From RBG-16-66-20 sp036560705 (lineage in GTDB: Bacteria; Pseudomonadota; Gammaproteobacteria; Burkholderiales; SG8-39): a DNA stretch of 64,000 bases. Made by a program: the position numbers and the translations under genes. The stretch lies in assembly GCA_036560705.1 (NCBI GenBank), contig DATBQR010000121.1, positions 1 through 64,000 of the forward strand. Direction: 5' to 3'. The notes beneath the pieces were generated by a model. It worked only from the letters and a program-made list of their open reading frames with translations, did no database searches and was not told where the DNA came from. Positions 39,820 through 47,570 of this stretch are shown piece after piece (position 1 is the first letter of the stretch; each line of letters opens with the position of its first letter).

Positions 39820-39825
39820 GGGGGA

Positions 39826-40674
39826 TCAGCCGCGGCCGAGGATCACTTCGAGCACGAAGCGGCTGCCGATCCCGGCCAGCACGACCATGACGAAGCCGGT
39901 CAGCACCCAGCGGGTGGCGACGCGCCCGCGCCAGCCGTAGAAATGACGGCCTGCCAGCAGGACGGCGAAAACCACCCAGGACACGATCGCGAACAGCGTC
40001 TCGTGGTTGAAGCGGAGTGCGCGGCCGAAGAGCGAGTCGGAGAGGGTCATCCCGGTCGCCAGGGTCAGCGTCAGCAGCGCGAAGCCGACGGCAATCAGCC
40101 GGAACAGGCGGCGCTCGAGCGTGAGCAGGGGCGGCAGGTTGGCGAGCGGACTGGACAGCGCGGCGCCGGATGCCGGCGCGCCCGCCTGCTTGTGGATGCG
40201 GTGGAGCAGCTGTTCCACCGCCGCCATCAGCAGCGCGTACAGCATGGCCGTGGCGAGCACCCCGTAGGCGAGCATGACGAGGAACAGGTGCACCCCGAAT
40301 TCGAACGAGGTGGTGGCCGGAACACGGCCCGGAAACCACGCGGTGAGGGGAACACAGAGCGCGGCCAGGCCGAGGGTCACCGGCTGGAGGATGGCGATGT
40401 TCACCAGCAGGTTCTCGATCCAGCAGAGCAGCACGACCAGCCAGAGCATCGCCGACAGGGCGTGCGCGAAGCCGATGCGCGGAACCTCGGGCAGCGCCAG
40501 CAGGCTCCAGAGCAGCCAGCCGTGCAACGTGAGCGCAGCGAGGATCGCGGCGCGCTCCCAGCCCTGCAGCCCGACGGCAGCGCTAGGCAGCGTGCGCCAC
40601 CGCGTGTTCCAGAAGTGCAACGCGAGGCCGGCATAGAGGGCGCTCGCGACGACGTGAATTACAATGTCGGGCAC
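39826..40674 (-). CDS. YpjD/CcsA-like inner-membrane cytochrome-assembly-type protein
   Basis: A 282-residue protein of about eight transmembrane helices starting at GTG. It has the CcsA/CcmC-family pattern with PxTTSFEFGVHLFLVMLAYG and FNHETLFAIVSWVVFAVLL, including His residues able to coordinate heme. YpjD-family proteins next to ffh are common in proteobacteria and their exact role is unclear. The tryptophan-rich WWD motif of true heme handlers is not obvious, so heme transfer is unproven. It is divergent from ffh with 19 bases between. Confidence 0.8.
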   Translation of the reverse strand: MPDIVIHVVASALYAGLALHFWNTRWRTLPSAAVGLQGWERAAILAALTLHGWLLWSLLALPEVPRIGFAHALSAMLWLVVLLCWIENLLVNIAILQPVTLGLAALCVPLTAWFPGRVPATTSFEFGVHLFLVMLAYGVLATAMLYALLMAAVEQLLHRIHKQAGAPASGAALSSPLANLPPLLTLERRLFRLIAVGFALLTLTLATGMTLSDSLFGRALRFNHETLFAIVSWVVFAVLLAGRHFYGWRGRVATRWVLTGFVMVVLAGIGSRFVLEVILGRG

Positions 40675-40693
40675 GCTTTGAGTTTATCACCCC

Positions 40694-42046
40694 ATGCTCG
40701 ATAACCTGACCACGCGGCTCGCCAGGATCGTCAAGACGATCCGCGGCGAGGCGCGCCTCACCGAGGCCAACGTCCAGGACGCGCTGCGCGAAGTGCGCGT
40801 CGCGCTGCTGGAGGCCGACGTCGCGCTGCCGGTGGTGAAGCACTTCATCGACGCGGTGCGCGCCAGGGCGCTCGGCCAGGAAGTGATCGGCAGCCTGAGC
40901 CCGGGCCAGGCGCTGGTCGGCGTGGTGCACCGCGAACTGACGCTGCTGATGGGCGAGGCGAACGCGACGCTCGATCTCTCCGTCGCACCTCCCGCGACGA
41001 TCCTGATGGCCGGCCTGCAGGGCTCGGGAAAAACCACCACGGTCGGCAAGCTCGCGCTGCTGCTCAGGGAACAGCAGAAGAAAAAAGTGCTGGTGGTTTC
41101 CTGCGACGTGTACCGGCCCGCCGCGATCGAGCAATTGAAGACCGTGGCCGCGCAAGCGGGCGTGGAATTTTTTGCGTCGCAAGCGGATCAAAAGCCCGAA
41201 GCGATTGCAAAAGGCGCGGTCGAATACGCACGCACCCATTACTGCGACGTCGTCATCGTCGACACGGCCGGCCGCCTGGCGATCGACGAGCCGATGATGC
41301 AGGAGATCGCCGCGCTGCATGCGGCGCTGCACCCCGCGGAAACGCTGTTCGTGGTGGACGCGATGCAGGGCCAGGACGCGGTCAACGTGGCGCGCGCGTT
41401 CAGCGAGCGGCTGCCGCTCACCGGCATCGTGCTGACGAAACTGGACGGCGACTCGCGCGGCGGCGCGGCGCTTTCCGTGCGCCACGTCACCGGCAAGCCG
41501 ATCAAGTTCGCCGGCGTCGCGGAAAAGCTGACGGGCCTGGAGCCCTTCCATCCGGAGCGCATGGCCTCGCGCATCCTCGGCATGGGAGACATCCTTTCTC
41601 TGGTCGAGGAGGCGCACAAGCAGGTCGACGTCGAGCAGGCGCAGAAGCTCGCCGACAAGGTGCGCAAGGGCAAGGGCTTCGACCTGGAGGACTTCAAGCA
41701 GCAGTTGCAGCAGATGAACAAGATGGGCGGCATGGCGTCGCTCATGGACAAGCTGCCTGCGCAGCTCGCCGCGCAGGTCAACCCGGCGCAGCTGCAGGAC
41801 GGCAAGCAGCTCGCGCGCATCGAAGGCATCATCAACTCGATGACCAGGAAGGAACGCGCGCAGCCGGAGATCATCAAGGCCACGCGCAAGCGCCGCATCG
41901 CCGCCGGCGCCGGCGTGCAGGTTCAGGAAGTCAATCGCCTCCTCAAGCAGTTCGAGCAGATGCAGCAGATGATGAAAATGATGAAGGGCGGCAACCTTCA
42001 GCGCATGATGCGCAACATGAAAGGCATGCTGCCGGGCATGCGCTAG
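40694..42046 (+). CDS. ffh: Signal recognition particle GTPase Ffh
   Basis: A 450-residue protein with the N domain (about 1-85), the G domain and the methionine-rich M domain. G1 is GLQGSGKTTTVGKLA, G3 DTAGRLAIDEP, G4 TKLDGDSRGGAAL. The M domain ends in a run with many methionines (QMQQMMKMMKG, QRMMRNMKGMLPGM), the signal-sequence-binding groove. Ffh with 4.5S RNA delivers nascent membrane proteins to FtsY. The 4.5S RNA gene is not within the window. Only 19 bases separate it from ypjD. Confidence 0.97.
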   Translation: MLDNLTTRLARIVKTIRGEARLTEANVQDALREVRVALLEADVALPVVKHFIDAVRARALGQEVIGSLSPGQALVGVVHRELTLLMGEANATLDLSVAPPATILMAGLQGSGKTTTVGKLALLLREQQKKKVLVVSCDVYRPAAIEQLKTVAAQAGVEFFASQADQKPEAIAKGAVEYARTHYCDVVIVDTAGRLAIDEPMMQEIAALHAALHPAETLFVVDAMQGQDAVNVARAFSERLPLTGIVLTKLDGDSRGGAALSVRHVTGKPIKFAGVAEKLTGLEPFHPERMASRILGMGDILSLVEEAHKQVDVEQAQKLADKVRKGKGFDLEDFKQQLQQMNKMGGMASLMDKLPAQLAAQVNPAQLQDGKQLARIEGIINSMTRKERAQPEIIKATRKRRIAAGAGVQVQEVNRLLKQFEQMQQMMKMMKGGNLQRMMRNMKGMLPGMR

Positions 42047-42061
42047 CGGGGCAGTCGGCCG

Positions 42062-42526
42062 TTATTTCGGAAGTGCGACCCTGCCTGCCGCGGCCTTGCC
42101 CTCGGGAGTCAGTTCCCAAATCCCCCGCCGGGCGGCGCGGTTGATATAGCCGCGCTGCTTGAGCGCGTTGCGCGCCCAGGTAATCGTGTTCTCGGCCTTG
42201 GTTTCGCCCGTGCTGACCAGTTCCTGGTCGGCGGCGCCGATGTGGCCGTCCTTCATCATGCGCTTGATGATGGCGTGGGTGACGTCGCGCTTGTGGCCTT
42301 GGCCGTCGAATTCCTTCAGCAGCACGGAGAGCAGGTAGGCCTCGTAGGTCGACTGCGGCGTGAGCGCGTCGGGCGCGGGCGGCGGCGCGGGCTTGGCGGG
42401 CAATTTTTTCAGCACGCCCCGGCTCTCCAGCAGCCGGCGGATGACCATGCCGGGCGAGTCGACGAAGGGCTGGGCCAGCTTCTGCAGGCCTTCGAACACG
42501 TCGTGGTCGATGCGAATGGTGGGCAT
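42062..42526 (-). CDS. Putative two-domain DNA-binding protein (ribbon-helix-helix plus Mrr_N-type winged helix)
   Basis: The ATG at 42526 gives 154 residues, beginning MPTIRIDHDVFEGLQKL. A longer GTG start at 42571 would add a hydrophobic-basic tail and overlap the candidate operator. The first 40 residues look like a SeqA_N/RHH-type domain (PFVDSP, then VIRRLLESRG). The last 90 residues resemble the Mrr N-terminal winged helix: TYEAYLLSVLLKEF, ENTITWARNALKQRGYI and a final RGIWELTPEG. The role is unknown. It may be a transcription regulator. The upstream repeats AAAGTAA/TTACTTT could be its binding sites. Confidence 0.6.
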   Translation of the reverse strand: MPTIRIDHDVFEGLQKLAQPFVDSPGMVIRRLLESRGVLKKLPAKPAPPPAPDALTPQSTYEAYLLSVLLKEFDGQGHKRDVTHAIIKRMMKDGHIGAADQELVSTGETKAENTITWARNALKQRGYINRAARRGIWELTPEGKAAAGRVALPK

Positions 42527-42540
42527 ACGCGGGGGTCTCA

Positions 42541-42579
42541 AAAGTAAAAGAAACAGAGTTACTTTGTTCACTTTACTTT
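42541..42579. promoter_or_regulatory. Inverted and direct heptamer repeats, candidate operator
   Basis: AAAGTAA at 42541-42547 is inverted relative to two copies of TTACTTT at 42559-42565 and 42573-42579; the outer pair extends to an eight-base perfect inverted repeat. These sit between the divergent regulator gene (start 42526) and the rpsP promoter -10 (42608-42613), where a repressor would control one or both. The AT-rich, purine-pyrimidine asymmetric boxes are unlike the rest of the genome. Confidence 0.45.
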
Positions 42580-42607
42580 AATAGCCCTCAAAAAGCGAAT
42601 TCATGCG

Positions 42608-42613
42608 TATAAT
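42608..42613 (+). promoter_or_regulatory. rpsP operon -10 element
   Basis: A perfect TATAAT lies 33 bases before the rpsP ATG with TG two bases further upstream, but no good -35 at 16-18 bases. It is the best promoter candidate for the ribosomal-protein operon rpsP-rimM-trmD-rplS. The ribosome-binding site GAGGAAA follows at 42634-42640. Confidence 0.55.
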
Positions 42614-42645
42614 CCGTCCCCTTTCGCAGGGCAGAGGAAAATTCA

Positions 42646-42903
42646 ATGGTGGTTATTCGACTGGCGCGAGGCGGCGCCAACAAGCGGCCCTTCTACCATC
42701 TGGTAGTGGCCGAATCGCGTCGCGCGGCCACCGGCCGCTTCATCGAGCGCGTGGGCTTCTACGATCCGAAGGCGCCCGAGGGACGCGAGTCGCTGCGCGT
42801 CAACGTCGAGCGCATCAAGTACTGGGAAGGCAAGGGCGCGCAGCCCTCGTCGACCGTGGTGCGGCTGGTCAAGCAGTTTGGCAAGGCCAAAAAAGCCGCC
42901 TGA
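42646..42903 (+). CDS. rpsP: 30S ribosomal protein S16
   Basis: An 85-residue ribosomal protein with the usual sequence VIRLARGGANKRPFYHLVVA and FIERVGFYDPKA. It is the first gene of the conserved rpsP-rimM-trmD-rplS operon. The ribosome-binding site GAGGAAA is seven bases upstream. The C terminus ends in lysines (KQFGKAKKAA). The rimM start overlaps the last codons. Confidence 0.98.
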   Translation: MVVIRLARGGANKRPFYHLVVAESRRAATGRFIERVGFYDPKAPEGRESLRVNVERIKYWEGKGAQPSSTVVRLVKQFGKAKKAA

Positions 42904-43369
42904 GGATTTGATCGAGTATGGCCGCGTCGCCGATGCGTACGGCGTGCGCGGCTGGCTCAGGGTGGTGGTGGACGAACCCGAACTGCTCGCGGTGGCGCCG
43001 GTCTGGTGGATCGGCGGTGAAGCGCGGGCCGTGAAGGAGTCCAGGCCGCATTCGGGAACGCTGCTCGCGAAGCTCGAAGGCATCGAGACCCCGGAGCAGG
43101 CGCGGTTGCTGAAGGGTAGGCCGGTTTCGATTCCGAGGCCGGCAGCGGGTGCAGGGCGGTACTACTGGTCCGATCTGGTCGGGCTGGAAGTGGTGAATGA
43201 GCAGGGCGTGGTGCTCGGTGTGGTGAAGCAGATGTCTTCCAACGGAGCGCACGACGTGATGGAACTGGGCGGGGAGAGGACGAGATTGCTGCCCTTTGTT
43301 CCCGCTTACGTGAAGCAGGTCGATCTGCAGAACAGGCGGATCGAAGTGGAATGGGGAGCGGACTGGTGA
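42878..43369 (+). CDS. rimM: Ribosome maturation factor RimM
   Basis: A TTG start at 42878 overlaps rpsP by 26 bases and gives 163 residues, with the N-terminal extension ARPKKPPEDLIEYGRV as in many betaproteobacteria. A second TTG at 42908 lacks adequate spacing to GAGG and is less favoured. The N-terminal domain has VADAYGVRGWLRV; the C-terminal PRC domain includes YYWSDLVGLEVV and VPAYVKQVDLQNRRIEVEW. RimM assists 30S head assembly by binding S19. Its stop overlaps the trmD GTG start. Confidence 0.93.
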   Translation: MARPKKPPEDLIEYGRVADAYGVRGWLRVVVDEPELLAVAPVWWIGGEARAVKESRPHSGTLLAKLEGIETPEQARLLKGRPVSIPRPAAGAGRYYWSDLVGLEVVNEQGVVLGVVKQMSSNGAHDVMELGGERTRLLPFVPAYVKQVDLQNRRIEVEWGADW

Positions 43370-44121
43370 TCCGTTTCCATGTGGTGACGCTGTTCCCGGA
43401 GATGTTCGCGGCGGTGACGCACAGCGGCATCAGCGGGCGGGCGCTGGAAACGGGGCTCTGGTCGCTCGGGTTGTGGAACCCGCGCGATTTCACCAAGGAC
43501 AACTACCGGACGGTCGATGACCGGCCGTACGGCGGCGGGCCCGGCATGCTGATGCTGGCCGAGCCGCTGGAGAAGGCGCTGGACGCGGCAAAGGAATCTG
43601 GCGGGGGCAAGGTGATTTACCTCTCGCCGCAGGGCAGGAAGCTCGATCATGAAAAAGTGATGGAGCTGGCAGGCAGAGAGGCGACGACGCTGCTCTGCGG
43701 GCGGTACGAGGGCGTGGACGAGCGCCTGATCGAGCGGCGGGTGGATGAGGAGCTGTCGATCGGCGATTACGTGCTCTCGGGCGGGGAACTGGCCGCGATG
43801 ACGGTGATCGACGCGGTGGTGCGCCAGATTCCGGGCGCGCTCGGCGGCGAGCAGTCGGCGACCGAGGAGTCCTTCGTCGGCGGGCTGCTCGATTGCCCGC
43901 AGTACACGCGGCCGGAGCTGTACGCGGATGCGAAGGTGCCGGAGGTTCTGCTGTCCGGGCACCACGAGAACATCCGGCGCTGGCGGTTGAAGCAGGCGCT
44001 GGGAAGAACGTGGCTGAGGAGGCCGGACCTCCTGGCGGCGAGGAAGCTTAGCGAACAAGAGAGAATGTTGCTGGAGGAATTCCAGCGGGAACGAGGAACG
44101 AGCGGAGAAAGCGGAACATGA
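43366..44121 (+). CDS. trmD: tRNA (guanine-37-N1)-methyltransferase TrmD
   Basis: The GTG at 43366, overlapping the rimM stop (GTGA) and eight bases after GGGAG, gives 251 residues beginning MIRFHVVTLFPEMF. An ATG at 43351 would add five residues and is less likely. TrmD motifs: YGGGPGMLMLAEPL, the SAM-binding trefoil-knot region with LLCGRYEGVDERLIE and ELSIGDYVLSGGELAAMT, and the C-terminal GHHENIRRWRLKQ. It methylates G37 to prevent frameshifting. Overlaps rplS by four bases. Confidence 0.96.
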   Translation: MIRFHVVTLFPEMFAAVTHSGISGRALETGLWSLGLWNPRDFTKDNYRTVDDRPYGGGPGMLMLAEPLEKALDAAKESGGGKVIYLSPQGRKLDHEKVMELAGREATTLLCGRYEGVDERLIERRVDEELSIGDYVLSGGELAAMTVIDAVVRQIPGALGGEQSATEESFVGGLLDCPQYTRPELYADAKVPEVLLSGHHENIRRWRLKQALGRTWLRRPDLLAARKLSEQERMLLEEFQRERGTSGESGT

Positions 44122-44507
44122 ACCTGATCCAGAAACTCGAGCAGGAAGAAATCCTGCGCATGAAGAAGACCTTCCCCGAGTTCGCGCCGGGCGACACCGT
44201 CGTGGTGCGCGTGAACGTGGTCGAGGGCGACAAGAAGCGCGAGCAGGCGTTCGAAGGCGTGGTGATCGCCAGACGCAACCGCGGCCTGCGCTCCGCGTTC
44301 ATCGTGCGCAAGATTTCCTCCGGCGAGGGCGTCGAGCGCACCTTCCAGACCTATTCGCCGCTGATCGCGGGGATCGAGGTCAAGAGGAAGGGCGAAGTGC
44401 GCCGCTCCAAGCTTTATTACCTGCGGGAACGTTCCGGCAAGAGCGCCCGCATCCGCGAACGGCTCGGCGAGCGCGCCGAGTCGGCCGAGGGCGAGGCCCA
44501 GAAGTAG
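44118..44507 (+). CDS. rplS: 50S ribosomal protein L19
   Basis: A 129-residue protein with the usual start MNLIQKLEQEEILRMKKTFPEFAPGD and the repeated basic core (KISSGEGVERTF, RSKLYYLRERSGKSARI). L19 lies at the 30S-50S interface. The operon ends here; the ATG overlaps the trmD stop. The last ten residues are acidic (ESAEGEAQK), a modest family-specific tail. Confidence 0.97.
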   Translation: MNLIQKLEQEEILRMKKTFPEFAPGDTVVVRVNVVEGDKKREQAFEGVVIARRNRGLRSAFIVRKISSGEGVERTFQTYSPLIAGIEVKRKGEVRRSKLYYLRERSGKSARIRERLGERAESAEGEAQK

Positions 44508-44513
44508 TCCGAA

Positions 44514-44543
44514 GGGAATTCCCGGTGTGCGCGGGCATATAAT
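44514..44543 (+). promoter_or_regulatory. ribBA promoter with overlapping palindrome
   Basis: A perfect TATAAT at 44538-44543 lies 21 bases before the ribBA ATG. The -35 position coincides with the ten-base palindrome GGGAATTCCC (44514-44523), so a repressor or activator might bind there. No FMN riboswitch fits in the 57 bases between rplS and ribBA. Confidence 0.45.
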
Positions 44544-44564
44544 CCGCCCGTGAAGGTTTAAACC

Positions 44565-45677
44565 ATGCGCCGCGAACAAAGCACCATCAGCCCGCCTGCG
44601 GAGATCATCGCCGACATCCGCGCGGGCAAGATCGTCGTGCTGGTCGACGACGAGGACCGCGAGAACGAAGGCGACCTGGTGCTCGCCGCCGAGCACGTGA
44701 CGCCTGAAGCGGTCAACTTCATGGCCAAGCACGCGCGCGGCCTGGTCTGCCTCACGCTCACCGAGGAGCGCTGCCGCCAGCTCGCGCTGCCGCTCATGGT
44801 GCGCGACAACCGCGCCCAGATGGGCACCAACTTCACGCTTTCCATCGAAGCCGCCGAAGGCGTCACTACCGGCATCTCGGCGCACGACCGCGCGCGCACC
44901 GTGCGCGCGGCGGTGGCGAAAGACGCCAAGCCCTCGGACATCGTGCAGCCGGGGCACATTTTTCCGGTGATGGCGCAGCCCGGCGGCGTGCTGGTGCGCG
45001 CCGGGCATACCGAGGCGGGCTGCGATCTTGCGGCGCTGGCCGGCCTCACGCCCGCCGCGGTGATCTGCGAAATCATGCGCGACGACGGCGCCATGGCGCG
45101 GTTGCCCGACCTGCTCGAGTTCGCCGCCGAGCACCAGTTGAAAATCGGCACCATCGCCGACCTGATCCAGTACCGCAGCGCCCACGAGTCGCTGGTGCAG
45201 CGCAGCTCCGAGAAACCGATCGAGACCGCCTGGGGCCGCTTCCGGCTGGTCGCTTTCCGCGACCTGCCGACCGCCTCGACGCACCTCGCGCTGGTGCTGG
45301 GCGAGCCGAGCGCGGCCGGCGAAACGCTGGTGCGCGTGCACGAGCCGCTTTCAATCGTCGACCTGCTGGATGCCGGGCCGGGCACGCATTCCTGGGGCAT
45401 CGGCGAGGCGCTGGTGGCGATCCGCAAGGCGGGCACAGGCGTGATGGTGCTGCTCAACTGCAGCCAGTCGGACGCCGCGCTGGAGGCAAGACTCGCCGAG
45501 AGCCGCCCCGCGGGCGGCGGCCGCAGCATGGACCTGCGCACCTATGGCATCGGCGCGCAGATCCTGCGAGACCTGGGCGTAGGCAAAATGCGGCTGATGG
45601 CGGCGCCGCGCAAGATGCCGAGCATGGCCGGCTTCGGCCTCGAAGTCACGGGTTACGCTGAACGAGACGTGAAGTGA
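44565..45677 (+). CDS. ribB: 3,4-Dihydroxy-2-butanone-4-phosphate synthase with a degenerate GTP cyclohydrolase II-like domain (RibBA-type)
   Basis: A 370-residue protein. The N-terminal half (about 1-205) is an intact RibB: DDEDRENEGDL at residues 28-38 binds metal and phosphate, with RAGHTEAGCDLA near residue 148. The C-terminal half resembles RibA in fold position but lacks the three zinc cysteines of the CLTGD...LRCDCG motif: the matching region reads RVHEPLSIVDLLDAGPGTHSW. This half is therefore unlikely to open GTP, and the genome should have a separate RibA. It may be regulatory. ribH follows after ten bases. Confidence 0.92.
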   Translation: MRREQSTISPPAEIIADIRAGKIVVLVDDEDRENEGDLVLAAEHVTPEAVNFMAKHARGLVCLTLTEERCRQLALPLMVRDNRAQMGTNFTLSIEAAEGVTTGISAHDRARTVRAAVAKDAKPSDIVQPGHIFPVMAQPGGVLVRAGHTEAGCDLAALAGLTPAAVICEIMRDDGAMARLPDLLEFAAEHQLKIGTIADLIQYRSAHESLVQRSSEKPIETAWGRFRLVAFRDLPTASTHLALVLGEPSAAGETLVRVHEPLSIVDLLDAGPGTHSWGIGEALVAIRKAGTGVMVLLNCSQSDAALEARLAESRPAGGGRSMDLRTYGIGAQILRDLGVGKMRLMAAPRKMPSMAGFGLEVTGYAERDVK

Positions 45678-45687
45678 AACCCGGGCA

Positions 45688-46113
45688 ATGAACCCGTTGC
45701 GCATCGGCGTGGTTCATTCCCGCTTCAACGAAGAGATCTGCAAGGCGCTCCTCGACTCGGCGCGCGCTGAACTGGCCCGGGCCGGCGCCCAGGCTGAATT
45801 CGTGGCGGTCGCCGGTGCGCTCGAGATCCCGCTCGCGCTGCAGTGGCTGGCGCAGTCGGGGCGCTTCGACGCGCTGGTGGCGATCGGCGCCGTGATCCGC
45901 GGCGACACCTATCATTTCGAGGTGGTTTCCAACGAATCGGCACGCGGCATCATGGATGTGGCGCTCGAATGCGGCCTGCCGGTCGCCAACGGCATTCTCA
46001 CCACCGATACCGAGGCGCAGGCGCTGGCGCGCAAGGACAAGGGGGCCGAGGCGGTGCGCGTGGCGCTGGAGATGGCGCGCCTGCGGCTGGAACTGGCGGA
46101 AAAATGGCGCTGA
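45688..46113 (+). CDS. ribH: 6,7-Dimethyl-8-ribityllumazine synthase RibH
   Basis: A 141-residue lumazine synthase. It has the key motifs VVHSRFNEEICKALLDSA, AGALEIPLAL and AIGAVIRGDTYHFEVVSNES with the catalytic His. The N terminus is short relative to the usual 155-160 residues but begins at the conserved beta strand, so it is probably complete. It joins 5-amino-6-ribitylaminouracil to the RibB product. The next gene, nusB, overlaps its last ten bases. Confidence 0.95.
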   Translation: MNPLRIGVVHSRFNEEICKALLDSARAELARAGAQAEFVAVAGALEIPLALQWLAQSGRFDALVAIGAVIRGDTYHFEVVSNESARGIMDVALECGLPVANGILTTDTEAQALARKDKGAEAVRVALEMARLRLELAEKWR

Positions 46114-46550
46114 AAGCCGGCCGGTCCTCGGCACGGCATCGCGCGCGCGCGATCGCGCTGCAGGCGCTGTACGGCTGGAAGCTCGGCGGCGGCGAGGCGA
46201 TCGAACACGCGCGGACGCTCGAGGGCTGGGAGCGCTGCGACCAGGCATTCGCCGACGAGCTGATCGGGCAGGTGATGCAGCAGTCCGATGCGCTGGAAAA
46301 ACAGGTCGCCCCCTATCTCGACCGCAGCGTCGCCTCGCTGTCGCCGGTCGAGCGCGTGATCCTGCTGATCGCCGCCTATGAGCTTACGGCGCGGCCGGAA
46401 ACGCCGTTCAAGGTGGTGCTGAACGAGGCGATCGAGCTCGGCAAGAGTTTCGGCGGGACCGACGGCCACAAGTTCGTCAACGGCGTGCTGGAGAAGCTGG
46501 CGGTCGAATGCCGCGCCGAGGAAATCGCGCGCGTCCGGCAGGCGGTATAG
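46104..46550 (+). CDS. nusB: Transcription antitermination factor NusB
   Basis: The ATG at 46104 within the end of ribH gives 148 residues: MALKAGRSSARHRARAIALQALYGWKL, a typical arginine-rich NusB N terminus. The C-terminal part has PVERVILLIAAYEL and FKVVLNEAIELGKSFGGTDGHKFVNGVLEKL, strongly conserved in NusB. With S10 (NusE) it binds boxA and supports rRNA antitermination. The ribH-nusB-thiL-pgpA order is the conserved one in proteobacteria. Confidence 0.96.
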   Translation: MALKAGRSSARHRARAIALQALYGWKLGGGEAIEHARTLEGWERCDQAFADELIGQVMQQSDALEKQVAPYLDRSVASLSPVERVILLIAAYELTARPETPFKVVLNEAIELGKSFGGTDGHKFVNGVLEKLAVECRAEEIARVRQAV

Positions 46551-46583
46551 AAGGGAAGACCGGGGACCTCCCCGTCTCAGCGC

Positions 46584-47570
46584 GTGGCGTCCGAATTCGA
46601 CCTGATCAAGAAGTATTTCGAGCGGCCAGCGCGCGAAGTGCTGCCCGGCGATCGCCGCGCGCGCCGCGTCGCGCTCGGCATCGGCGACGATGCCGCGCTG
46701 CTGCGGCCGAGCGCGGGCATGGAGCTCGCGGTCTCCACCGACCTGCTGCTGGAAGGCCGCCATTTCAGCGCCGGCGCCGATCCGCGCAAGCTCGGCCACA
46801 AATCCCTCGCGGTCAATCTTTCCGACATGGCGGCGATGGGCGCCGCGCCGCGCTGGGCGACGCTGGCAATTGCGCTGCCTTCCGCGGACGAGGCCTGGCT
46901 GGGCGAATTCGCCAGGGGATTCTTCGCGCTGGCCGATCGCTTCGGGGTCGAGTTGATCGGCGGCGACACCACGCGCGCGGCGGCGGCAGGTTCCGAGCCG
47001 GGCCTCCTCGCCATCTGCGTCACCATCCTCGGCGAGGTGCCCGCGGGGCTGGCGCTGTTTCGCGCCGGCGCCGGGCCCGGCGACGACATCTGGGTTTCCG
47101 GCGCGCTCGGCGGCGCGGCGCTCGGCCTGGCACAGCCGGAAATCGCCGCCGCGGCGAAGCGGCTGCACGAACCCGAGCCGCGCGTCGAACTCGGCGAGCG
47201 CCTGAGAGGCATCGCCAGCGCGGCGATCGACGTCTCGGACGGCTTCGCCCAGGATCTCGGGCATATTCTGCAGAGGTCCGGCGTTGGAGCCGTCGTCGAA
47301 TATGAATTGCTCCCTCGCTCCGCCGAGTTGAAAAAAATGGCAGATGAAAAACTTCAGGCCCGGCTGGTGCTGGGCGGCGGCGACGACTACGAGCTGGTGT
47401 TTACCGCGCCGCAGAGCGCCCGCGACCCGGTCGCCGCCTTGTCTTCCGAATTGAAGCTTTCCCTCGCGCGGGTCGGCAGCATCCAGGTCGGCGAACCCAA
47501 GCTTGCGGTCCTCGACGCGCAAGGCAGGCCGATGCCGGTCGCGCGCGGCTTCGATCATTTCGGGCCATGA
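46584..47570 (+). CDS. thiL: Thiamine-monophosphate kinase ThiL
   Basis: A 328-residue AIR-synthase-fold kinase starting at GTG. Motifs: ALGIGDDAALL with metal-binding Asp residues, STDLLLEGRHF, LAVNLSDMAAMGA, VELIGGDTTRA and IASAAIDVSDGFAQDLGHI. ThiL phosphorylates thiamine monophosphate to the diphosphate cofactor. Stop overlaps the pgpA ATG by four bases. The ThiE-like half of the Nudix fusion at 32966 is the other thiamine-linked domain in the window. Confidence 0.95.
   Translation: MASEFDLIKKYFERPAREVLPGDRRARRVALGIGDDAALLRPSAGMELAVSTDLLLEGRHFSAGADPRKLGHKSLAVNLSDMAAMGAAPRWATLAIALPSADEAWLGEFARGFFALADRFGVELIGGDTTRAAAAGSEPGLLAICVTILGEVPAGLALFRAGAGPGDDIWVSGALGGAALGLAQPEIAAAAKRLHEPEPRVELGERLRGIASAAIDVSDGFAQDLGHILQRSGVGAVVEYELLPRSAELKKMADEKLQARLVLGGGDDYELVFTAPQSARDPVAALSSELKLSLARVGSIQVGEPKLAVLDAQGRPMPVARGFDHFGP

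Noticed and set aside
36037..40704. A very long open frame of about 1555 codons on the plus strand
   Set aside because: It lies antisense to coaE, pilD, pilC, the CorC-type gene and ypjD, and its composition (His/Arg/Gln-rich with no domains) is typical of frames opposite GC-rich genes.
44508..44564. FMN riboswitch before ribBA
   Set aside because: Only 57 bases separate rplS and ribBA, too short for the conserved RFN element, and none of its conserved loops are seen.
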